Assembly: GCA_947589205.1 (NCBI GenBank)
Contig: CANQCJ010000073.1
Span: 1-9,604 of the forward strand
Length of the DNA stretch: 9,604 bases
Source: an uncultured Ruminococcus sp.
GTDB lineage: Bacteria; Bacillota; Clostridia; Oscillospirales; Ruminococcaceae
Direction of reading: 5' to 3'
A program made the position numbers and the translations under genes. Under the pieces are notes generated by a model. It was not told the origin of the DNA. It searched no databases and worked only from the letters and a program-made list of their open reading frames with translations. Below are positions 1 to 5,870 of this stretch, in pieces (the first letter of the stretch is position 1; each line of letters begins with the position of its first letter).

Positions 1-149
1 GCCTTTACCGGCGGCGGTATTAGCTTATAGCCTCTGCCTTTAGGCTTGTCCGGTTGGGTAAAGACCGCGCAGACCTCGTGAGGGGAGTCATAAAGAGCTT
101 TCAGCGAAGCCGCCGCAAAATCAGGCGTTCCCATAAAAACGATCCTCAT
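1..149 (-). CDS. fmt: Methionyl-tRNA formyltransferase, N-terminal part (cut by window edge)
   Basis: Fmt transfers a formyl group from 10-formyl-tetrahydrofolate to Met-tRNAfMet in the cytoplasm, giving the initiator tRNA used for translation. Only the first 49 codons are here; the gene continues beyond the left edge. The N-terminus MRIVFMGTPDFA is the typical start of the formyltransferase Rossmann domain. It is followed by the family stretch TQPDKPKGRG at residues 31-40 and by KLIPPPVK, where most relatives have KLTPSPVK. The start codon overlaps the def stop in an ATGA junction (4 bases), and a good Shine-Dalgarno GGAGG lies 7 bases upstream inside the end of def. This implies translational coupling with def, whose product removes the same formyl group. 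The hydrolase loop and C-terminal domain cannot be assessed. Confidence 0.95.
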   Translation of the reverse strand, partial: MRIVFMGTPDFAAASLKALYDSPHEVCAVFTQPDKPKGRGYKLIPPPVK

Positions 150-631
150 CGTTTTTCCTCCGCCTGCTGCTGAGGATCTACCCATTCCTCAACTATATCT
201 ATAAACAGCTTTCCGTCAAGGTGTTCCGTCTCATGGCATATCGCCTGAGCGAGAAGCCCCTCGGCGGCAAGGGAAAATTCCTTTCCGTTCCTGTCGTATG
301 CTTCTACCTCTATTTTCATAGGTCTTGTAGTCATTCCCCATAGGTTGGGGCAGGAAAGACAGCCCTCCTGAACGTACTGCGTTTCCTCCGAACGGTAGGT
401 TATCACGGGATTGATAAGCTCGATAAGTCCGTGCTCATCGCCCACGTCGATAACAACGGCGCGGCGCAGACAGCTGACCTGCGGGGCGGCAAGACCTACG
501 CCGTCGGCCTTGTGCATGGTCTCCGCCATATCATCGAGCAGAATATGAAGCTTTTCATCGAATTTTTCTACTATGCGGCAGTTTTTTCTGAGCACGGCGT
601 CGCCGTTTTTCGCGATATTTCTTATAGCCAT
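146..631 (-). CDS. def: Peptide deformylase
   Basis: Def removes the N-formyl group from nascent proteins at the ribosome exit, using an active-site metal, usually Fe2+. The product is 161 aa, a normal size. All three family motifs are present: GVGLAAPQ at residues 44-51, EGCLS at 89-93 with metal ligand Cys91, and HETEH at 133-137 with ligands His133 and His137 and catalytic Glu134. The last motif has Glu where HExDH is usual, a mild change, and Cys132 replaces the Gln common in Bacillus enzymes. I chose the start at 631 because MAIRNIAKNGDAVLRK matches the family N-terminus and AAAGGG lies about 9 bases upstream. The reading frame stays open further upstream, but that extension overlaps priA and shows no homology. 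It lies 17 bases after priA and overlaps fmt by 4 bases. Confidence 0.96.
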   Translation of the reverse strand: MAIRNIAKNGDAVLRKNCRIVEKFDEKLHILLDDMAETMHKADGVGLAAPQVSCLRRAVVIDVGDEHGLIELINPVITYRSEETQYVQEGCLSCPNLWGMTTRPMKIEVEAYDRNGKEFSLAAEGLLAQAICHETEHLDGKLFIDIVEEWVDPQQQAEEKR

Positions 632-648
632 AAAAGTTATCCCTTTCG

Positions 649-3111
649 TTAATTTATATCCCCGTTTATGTCGACGGTCAGCTTGACATTGGAAAATCTG
701 CGGTCGGCGCAAAACGCCGCCGAAAGCTCTCTTATCATTTTTCTGAAGCCAGCCGACAGACGGCATTTTATGATTATCCTGTACCGGTATTTTCCGCCCG
801 GTCTGCCGACCCCGCAGGGCGCGCAGCCGAGAACTCTTATCGGTACGTCGGAGCTGTTTTTCGCTAAATATTCCTTCAGCATATCGTGGAACGCTCTTGA
901 AGCTTCTATCGCGGCGCTTTCGAGAACTGCGGCGAACGCTATCGAGCATATATCACAAAACGGCGGATAGAGCAGAGCTTTTCTGAGCTGCGATTCCTGC
1001 TCGTAAAATTCCGGATAATCCTGCCTTGCGGCAAGCTCTATAACATAGTGCTCCGGCACATAGGTCTGTATGAACGCCTTGCCGGCTTTTCCGGCGCGTC
1101 CGGAACGCCCCGCCACCTGTGTGATAAGCGAAAACGTCCTTTCGTAGCTTCTGAAATCGCCCAGAAAAAGCGATTTGTCGATAGAGACGACGCCGACAAG
1201 CGTTACATTCGGAAAATCAAGACCTTTGGCGATCATCTGAGTGCCGAGCATTATGTCGTACTCGCCCTTTTCAAACGCCGCGAAGCTGTTTTCGTAGGCA
1301 AATCTTGAAAAGGTAGTGTCCGCGTCCATTCTTAATATCCGCGCCTGCGGGAATTTTTCCGCAAGCTCGTCCTCTATTTTCTGCGTTCCCGCGCCGCTCT
1401 GAGCTAATTTGTCGGAGCCGCATTCGGGACAGCTTTTCGGAAAAGCCGAGCTGAAACCGCAGAAATGGCACATAAGTCTGCCGTTTTTTTTATGATAGGT
1501 CAGCGGTATGCTGCAATTCGGACAGACGAGCGGTCTGCGGCAGCTCCTGCAGGAAACATAGGGCGAATAGCCGCGCCTGTTGAGCAGCAAAATAGTCTGT
1601 CCGCCGCTTATAAGATTATTTTCTATTTCATTTGTGAGCCGTCTGCTCAGTATGCAGCCCGGTTCGGGTTCGTTTTGCATATCTATAAGCTCTACGGTCG
1701 GCAAAGCGTTCCCGCTGTAGCGTTTTTTCATTTCAAACAGGCTGTATCTGCCTGTTTTTGCATAGTAGTAGCTTTCGATAGACGGCGTAGCCGAAGCGAG
1801 CAGAAGTACGCAGTTATGCGTTCCGCAGCGCACGGCGGCAACGTCTCTTGCATGGTATCTCGGCGAGCTGTCGGATTTATAGGTGCGTTCGCCCTCCTCG
1901 TCCATTATTATTATGCCGATGTTTTTCAGCGGCGCAAAGACCGCGCTTCTCGTTCCGATAACGATCCTTGCCTGCCCCGAACGTATTCGTTTAAATTCAT
2001 CGGCTCTGCTGCCGAGAGACAAAGAGGAATGGAGCAAAGCGACATCGCTTCCGAAATATGTTTTGAAATTTTTCACTGCCTGCGGCGTCAGCGATATTTC
2101 GGGCACCATCATCAGCGCGGTCTTTCCCTGCTTTAAGGCGTGAGAAATAAGCTTGTAAAAAACCGAAGTCTTTCCGCTTCCCGTAACGCCGTATAGCAGC
2201 GCGCCCGCGGGTTTTCCCGTGTCTATAAGGGCGCTTATGCCGTCAAAAGCCGCCTGCTGTTCATCGTTGAGTATTATTTCCTCGGGGTCCTTGCGCTCGT
2301 CCGCTTCAAGCGAAGCCGGGCGGAAGATCTCGGTCTCATAAAGCCGAACGACCCCTTTGGCTTTCAGCCTTTCTATGACCGCCTTGGTGCAGCCCGCCAT
2401 GTAGCAGATCTCTTCGACAGAAGCCGCGCCGCCCTCTTTAAGCAGCTTTACGACCGCCCTCTGCTTTGTACTGAGCGAGCTCTCCTCAAGCTCATTGGAA
2501 AGATATTTTTCGCTCAATTCCGCGTTGAGCTCTGTCTTGTCGCCGACCCTTCTTTTTAGCGCGTCTGTCCTTTCAAGCGCGCCCTTGTCCTCGAGTGACA
2601 GCGCAAGGCGGGAAAGTCTGCGTTTTTCAGCCGGATCATCGCTTTCAAAAAGCGCGTCTATCCCGCTTGCGTCCGAAGCGGAAAGTACGGCCTTCATAAG
2701 CTCTGCTTCCCGATCATCGAGCGTAAGCTCTAATAGGTCGGTAAGCGCGGGCTTATAGTGTGTTTTCAGCTTATACCCGAAACCGCTCGGTACCATGCAC
2801 CGGTATGCGTCATAATAGGTGCAGAAAACCGTTTCCTTGAGCCGTTCTATCAAAGCGAGCATCTCACCGCCGACAAGCGGATTGCCGTCAACGAGCGAGA
2901 TAATGCTTTTAAGGCGTTCGCCGTCCGTTTCGAGCGAAAATATATCCATAACGAGAGCGACGGTATGTTTTCCCGCTTTTCCGAATGGCACAACGACCCT
3001 CATACCCGCCTTTAGTCTGCTTTCAAGCTCGGGCGGGACTAAATAGGTATATTTTTTGTCAAAGCTTGCCGCCGCGTTGCTGATAACAGCGGAAGCGGCA
3101 GTGCGCGTCAA
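649..3111 (-). CDS. priA: Primosomal protein N', replication restart helicase
   Basis: PriA is a superfamily 2 3'-to-5' DNA helicase that recognises abandoned forks and reloads the replisome. The 820 aa product has an N-terminal 3'-end-binding domain (about 1-105), a winged-helix-like segment (about 210-264), a helicase core with Walker A GVTGSGKT (308-315), motif III SATPS (440-444), motif V around GTQMIAKGLDFPN (623-635) and motif VI QVAGRSGRAGK (665-675). Between the helicase lobes are eight zinc-binding cysteines (521, 524, 530, 533, 548, 551, 561, 564). Motif II reads DEEG (404-407) instead of the usual DEEH. The start is TTG, which overlaps the rpoZ stop in a TTGA junction. No Shine-Dalgarno sits at normal spacing (a GAGG is 16 bases away), so initiation probably depends on coupling to rpoZ. 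The first in-frame ATG (Met37) would delete part of the DNA-binding domain. Confidence 0.96.
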   Translation of the reverse strand: MTRTAASAVISNAAASFDKKYTYLVPPELESRLKAGMRVVVPFGKAGKHTVALVMDIFSLETDGERLKSIISLVDGNPLVGGEMLALIERLKETVFCTYYDAYRCMVPSGFGYKLKTHYKPALTDLLELTLDDREAELMKAVLSASDASGIDALFESDDPAEKRRLSRLALSLEDKGALERTDALKRRVGDKTELNAELSEKYLSNELEESSLSTKQRAVVKLLKEGGAASVEEICYMAGCTKAVIERLKAKGVVRLYETEIFRPASLEADERKDPEEIILNDEQQAAFDGISALIDTGKPAGALLYGVTGSGKTSVFYKLISHALKQGKTALMMVPEISLTPQAVKNFKTYFGSDVALLHSSLSLGSRADEFKRIRSGQARIVIGTRSAVFAPLKNIGIIIMDEEGERTYKSDSSPRYHARDVAAVRCGTHNCVLLLASATPSIESYYYAKTGRYSLFEMKKRYSGNALPTVELIDMQNEPEPGCILSRRLTNEIENNLISGGQTILLLNRRGYSPYVSCRSCRRPLVCPNCSIPLTYHKKNGRLMCHFCGFSSAFPKSCPECGSDKLAQSGAGTQKIEDELAEKFPQARILRMDADTTFSRFAYENSFAAFEKGEYDIMLGTQMIAKGLDFPNVTLVGVVSIDKSLFLGDFRSYERTFSLITQVAGRSGRAGKAGKAFIQTYVPEHYVIELAARQDYPEFYEQESQLRKALLYPPFCDICSIAFAAVLESAAIEASRAFHDMLKEYLAKNSSDVPIRVLGCAPCGVGRPGGKYRYRIIIKCRLSAGFRKMIRELSAAFCADRRFSNVKLTVDINGDIN

Positions 3112-3314
3112 TATTTGAGCGCGGGATCCTCTATTATCTTGTATTCTCCCGCCGCAAATTCATCTACCGCTTTCTTGACGGGTCTCTCATCGAGCACCGT
3201 CTTGTTATCAAAAGCCTCGGCGGTTATCTCTCTTGCGCGCTTTGCAACGCCGATAACGAGCGAATAATAGCTTTCATTGTTCTTTAAGATCTGTACTGCT
3301 GCCGGTCTTAGCAT
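3108..3314 (-). CDS. rpoZ: RNA polymerase omega subunit
   Basis: Omega is the smallest core RNA polymerase subunit; it binds beta-prime and helps assembly. The 68 aa product is within the usual range of about 60-90 aa. The signature is SYYSLVIGVAKRAREI at residues 15-30, matching the conserved SRYSLV-AKRAR helix, followed by a KPV-like element (RPVKKAVDEFAAGEY, 44-58). The ATG at 3314 has AGAGGTG about 8 bases upstream. It overlaps the gmk stop by 7 bases and the priA TTG start by 4 bases, so it sits in the middle of a coupled chain. The position directly after gmk is the standard Firmicute order. In B. subtilis coaBC follows rpoZ; here priA follows directly. Confidence 0.93.
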   Translation of the reverse strand: MLRPAAVQILKNNESYYSLVIGVAKRAREITAEAFDNKTVLDERPVKKAVDEFAAGEYKIIEDPALKY

Positions 3315-3946
3315 AAATCAAGCACCTCTTGTATTTTATCTTTCATATTTTCGGCAGAAAAAGCTTCAAGTCCCTCTCCGCCGTTCTTTGCCAATGTAAT
3401 TATTTTTTTAAGATCGTCAAACGCCTTGTCAAGCTCGCCGTTTATCATCACATAATCGTATTCAAAGGCGCGCTCAATGTCCGCGCGGGCGGTCGCGAGA
3501 CGTTTTTGTATCTGCTGCTCCGATTCCCCGGAGGTCTCGGCTCTCCTGTGCAGCCGCCTGTCGAGCGAGGCTAAGGACGGCGGAAGGATAAAGAGCATTA
3601 CCGCGTCCGGGCGTTTTTTCTTTACCTGAAACGCGCCCTGCGGCTCTATTTCAAGCAGAACGTCGCGTCCTGCCGCGATGCTTTCATCGACAGGAGCTTT
3701 TGGAGTTCCGTAGCTTGCTCCGCTGAAGGAGGCGTGTTCTAAAAAGCCGTCGTTTTTTACCGTTTCTTCAAACAGCTCCGGGCTTAAAAAAATGTAATTT
3801 ATCTTGTCTTTTTCTCCGTTTCTCGGCGCGCGCGTCGTGCAGGAAACGGAGAGGAATATATCGTATTCTTTTTTGAGCATTTCTATAAGCGTGCCCTTTC
3901 CGCAGCCGGACGGGGCTGATATTATAAAAAGCTTTGCGTTATTCAT
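3308..3946 (-). CDS. gmk: Guanylate kinase
   Basis: Gmk converts GMP and ATP to GDP and ADP in purine nucleotide synthesis and salvage. The product is 212 aa, a normal length. The P-loop APSGCGKGT is at residues 11-19. The GMP-binding region includes SCTTRAPRNGE (35-45), a conserved Tyr in NYIF (50-53), and YGTPK (79-83). The EIEPQGA stretch (99-105) corresponds to EIDVQGA in most relatives, a small variation. The lid/adenine region RLHRRAETSGES and KRLATARADIE (148-158) follow, then YDYVMING. The ATG at 3946 overlaps the remA stop by 8 bases and has GGAGG about 9 bases upstream inside remA. In Firmicutes this enzyme is a known target of (p)ppGpp; that is family knowledge and is not visible here. 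Confidence 0.97.
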   Translation of the reverse strand: MNNAKLFIISAPSGCGKGTLIEMLKKEYDIFLSVSCTTRAPRNGEKDKINYIFLSPELFEETVKNDGFLEHASFSGASYGTPKAPVDESIAAGRDVLLEIEPQGAFQVKKKRPDAVMLFILPPSLASLDRRLHRRAETSGESEQQIQKRLATARADIERAFEYDYVMINGELDKAFDDLKKIITLAKNGGEGLEAFSAENMKDKIQEVLDLC

Positions 3947-4199
3947 TTAAGCCTTCCTCCGTTTCGTTTCCGTCTATCCTGTTCGAGAGAGTTTCGGGGA
4001 TCAGGGCGGAGAGTATAACGTGATCGCTGTCGGTTATTATAACGGATCTTGTCTTTCTTCCGCAGGAGGCGTCGATAAGCGAACCGCGGTCGCGCGAATC
4101 CTGTATCAGCCGTTTTATCGGCGCGGATTCCGGAGAGGTTATGGAAATTACCCGCTCGGCAGAGACGAAATTTCCAAAGCCTATGTTTATCATACGCAT
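3939..4199 (-). CDS. remA: RemA-family DNA-binding regulator (DUF370)
   Basis: This is a small protein of the RemA/YlzA family. In B. subtilis RemA binds DNA and activates biofilm matrix genes; targets in this organism are unknown. The 86 aa product follows the family closely: MRMINIGFGN at the start, ISITSPESAPIKRLIQD (18-34), DRGSLIDASCGRKTR (37-51), and a core ending ITDSDHVILSALIPET. The basic stretch GRKTR corresponds to GRRTR in B. subtilis, in a region implicated in DNA contact. I chose the ATG at 4199 over the one at 4193 because it gives the family N-terminus M-x-x-INIGFGN and has a perfect GGAGG (4207-4211) 7 bases upstream. It lies 15 bases after yicC and overlaps gmk by 8 bases. 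The C-terminal tail is acidic and variable. Confidence 0.93.
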   Translation of the reverse strand: MRMINIGFGNFVSAERVISITSPESAPIKRLIQDSRDRGSLIDASCGRKTRSVIITDSDHVILSALIPETLSNRIDGNETEEGLNE

Positions 4200-4214
4200 A
4201 GTTCAGCCTCCGTT

Positions 4215-5093
4215 TTACTCGACGTTTTGTATCTGCTCGCGTATTTTTTCGATCTCGCTTTTCATATCGACCACAACGGCGGTCATATCGAGATCGGAGC
4301 ATTTTGAGCCTATCGTATTTACCTCGCGGTTAAGCTCCTGAACGAGAAAATCGAGCTTTCTGCCGACAGGCTGTTCGCTTTGGATAAGCTTGTTAAACTG
4401 CATAAGATGGCTTCTGAGCCTTACGGTCTCCTCGTCGACGGCAGTCTTTTCGGAGAATATCGCGGCTTCGGTAAGTACCCTCGCTTCATCAATGTTTCTG
4501 TCCGCGACTATCTCGTTTATCTTCTGATATAATTTTTCTCTGTACGCCTGAGTTACCTGCGGCGAGCGTTTTTCTATTATTTCAACGTTTTTTTCAAGAA
4601 GCGAAAGTCTTGCGGAAATATCCTCCTGCATTTTTTCGCCCTCTGTTTTGCGCATTTCGATAAACCGCTCGAGCGCCGTCAAAGCCGTCTGTTTTACCTG
4701 CTCCCAGACCTCTTCCTCGTTCTCCTGCAATTTTACGACCGTAAACAGATCGGGCAGCTTCATGATATCCGAAAGGGACAGATCGTCAATAAGCGAGAGC
4801 TTGGGCGCGGCGGTGCGCAGGGCGCTGAGATAACCGTTCGCTATCTCCATATTAACGGAAATATCGGCGTTTACGCCCTCCTTGTTGTAGATATAGACCG
4901 CGGCCTCGACCTTTCCGCGGGATACCTGTGCGCCGAGCAGTCCTTTGAGCTTTTCGTCAAGATATCCGTAGGTCCTCGGCGTGCGGGAGGTAAATTCAAA
5001 AAAGCGATGGTTCACCGAGCGTATCTCAACGAGAATATCCCGCTGCTCAAACGCCGCTCTTTCTCTTCCGAATCCCGTCATTGATTTTAACAT
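4215..5093 (-). CDS. yicC: YicC/YloC family endoribonuclease
   Basis: This is the YicC family protein, called YloC in B. subtilis; members have been reported to act as endoribonucleases. The 292 aa product begins MLKSMTGFGRE, the family hallmark, then has the YicC N-terminal domain (about 1-155) with EIRSVNHRF (23-31). The C-terminal DUF1732 domain (about 205-292) shows EAAIFSEKTAVDEE, then RLRSH, VGRKLDFLVQELNREVNT and the final KIREQIQNVE. It is the first gene of the long minus-strand operon. The ATG at 5093 has AAGGAG about 11 bases upstream, slightly long spacing. An earlier ATG sits only 3 bases from that Shine-Dalgarno and opens just two codons before a TAA that overlaps the real start. 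A promoter lies about 45 bases upstream. Placement next to remA is the normal Firmicute arrangement. Confidence 0.95.
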   Translation of the reverse strand: MLKSMTGFGRERAAFEQRDILVEIRSVNHRFFEFTSRTPRTYGYLDEKLKGLLGAQVSRGKVEAAVYIYNKEGVNADISVNMEIANGYLSALRTAAPKLSLIDDLSLSDIMKLPDLFTVVKLQENEEEVWEQVKQTALTALERFIEMRKTEGEKMQEDISARLSLLEKNVEIIEKRSPQVTQAYREKLYQKINEIVADRNIDEARVLTEAAIFSEKTAVDEETVRLRSHLMQFNKLIQSEQPVGRKLDFLVQELNREVNTIGSKCSDLDMTAVVVDMKSEIEKIREQIQNVE

Positions 5094-5136
5094 TATTTCA
5101 TTCGCTCCTTTTTTTCAGCCGCTTTGTCATCATATT

Positions 5137-5165
5137 ATTATAACATTTTTTTTGTGCGATAGCAA
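5137..5165 (-). promoter_or_regulatory. Probable sigma-A-type promoter of the yicC-fmt operon
   Basis: On the minus strand a perfect TATAAT (-10) lies at 5142-5137 and TTGCTA (-35, 4 of 6 consensus bases) at 5165-5160, with an exact 17-base spacer. The predicted start site is near 5130, giving a leader of about 37 bases before the yicC ATG. A perfect TTGACA at 5175-5170 lies 27 bases from this -10, too far to act as its -35. There is no stable GC-rich hairpin or U-tract between the upstream phosphatase stop (5195) and this promoter, so readthrough from glmS may add to expression. Confidence 0.65.
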
Positions 5166-5194
5166 TACTTGTCAACAATATATTAAAGAATCTT

Positions 5195-5851
5195 TTACTC
5201 TTTATTTAATATTTCAAGAAGCTCCGCGACACCGCCGCATATCGTCTCGTGCTTATGCTCGGAAAACTGCTGCTTTGATGTAGAACCGCTCAACACTGCC
5301 GCAAAGTCGGTCTCGGCGTTTTCGGCGCACAGCGCGTCTATGATATTGTCGCCGACATAGAGCGTTTCTTCTTTTTTCACGCCGAGCCCCTCGATGCACT
5401 TTAACAGACCCGTCGGGTCGGGCTTGGCGCAGCTTACGTCCTCTCCGCCGATTATAAGATCTACCGGCAGAAAGCCCGCCTGACGTTCAAAGGTCTGGAC
5501 TATGCGGTAACGGTATTTCGTCGAGCAGATGCCGACCTTTATACCCTTTTCACGCAGTTTTTGAAGTCCCTGCGGTACGCCGTCATAGAAAAATGTATTT
5601 TTCACCATCTCATCGTCTGCCTTTTTGACGTATTCAACGCGCATGGCTTCGCGCTGAGGATTGTTTTCGATCCCGGTAAGCTCATCGAACGAATCGACGA
5701 GCGTTTTTCCTATAGTGTTGTAGATAGTCCTGTCGTCAGGTATCTCATATCCGAACGCGGTGAGAGTGTGCCTGAAGCAGATGCGTATGCCCTGCCATGA
5801 ATCGGCGAGAGTAAGATCGAAATCGAAAACAACGGCTTTGTAGTCCTTCAT
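5195..5851 (-). CDS. HAD-superfamily hydrolase, phosphoglycolate phosphatase-like
   Basis: This is a cytoplasmic haloacid dehalogenase-type phosphatase of 218 aa, a normal length for this group. All four motifs are visible: motif I DFDLTLADS (10-18) with nucleophile Asp10 and acid/base Asp12; motif II GICSTK (107-112) with Ser110; motif III Lys143 in AKPDP; motif IV VGDNIID (166-172) with Asp168 and Asp172. The segment between motifs I and II (about 19-90) is a small helical C1 cap, as in phosphoglycolate phosphatases and beta-phosphoglucomutases. The substrate cannot be read from sequence; a small phosphorylated metabolite is likely. It starts 19 bases after glmS on the same strand, with GAAAGG about 11 bases before the ATG, so the two are almost certainly co-transcribed. 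This hints at, but does not prove, a link to sugar-phosphate metabolism. Confidence 0.88.
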   Translation of the reverse strand: MKDYKAVVFDFDLTLADSWQGIRICFRHTLTAFGYEIPDDRTIYNTIGKTLVDSFDELTGIENNPQREAMRVEYVKKADDEMVKNTFFYDGVPQGLQKLREKGIKVGICSTKYRYRIVQTFERQAGFLPVDLIIGGEDVSCAKPDPTGLLKCIEGLGVKKEETLYVGDNIIDALCAENAETDFAAVLSGSTSKQQFSEHKHETICGGVAELLEILNKE

Positions 5852-5870
5852 GATGTTTTAGACCTTTCTG

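Noticed and set aside
632..949. Possible N-terminal extension of def (106 extra codons)
   Set aside because: The extension overlaps priA in another frame, is basic and low-complexity, and the deformylase family N-terminus plus a ribosome binding site fit the ATG at 631.
1465..2136. A 223-codon open frame on the plus strand, antisense to priA
   Set aside because: It lies wholly inside the conserved helicase/zinc region of priA, shows low-complexity composition with no recognisable domain, and has no Shine-Dalgarno or promoter. It is a by-product of codon bias in priA.
5096..5104. Two-codon leader ORF (ATG AAA TAA) overlapping the yicC start
   Set aside because: Its ATG is only 3 bases from the Shine-Dalgarno, too close for efficient initiation; probably chance in an A-rich leader.
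5170..5175. Perfect TTGACA on the minus strand upstream of yicC
   Set aside because: It is 27 bases from the TATAAT, and no -10-like sequence lies 16-18 bases downstream of it (that spot is a run of A). TTGCTA at 5165-5160 has the correct spacing.
5181..5215. Possible terminator hairpin (AAAGATTCTTT) after the HAD gene
   Set aside because: The stem is short, has almost no GC pairs, leaves too small a loop and has no following U-tract.
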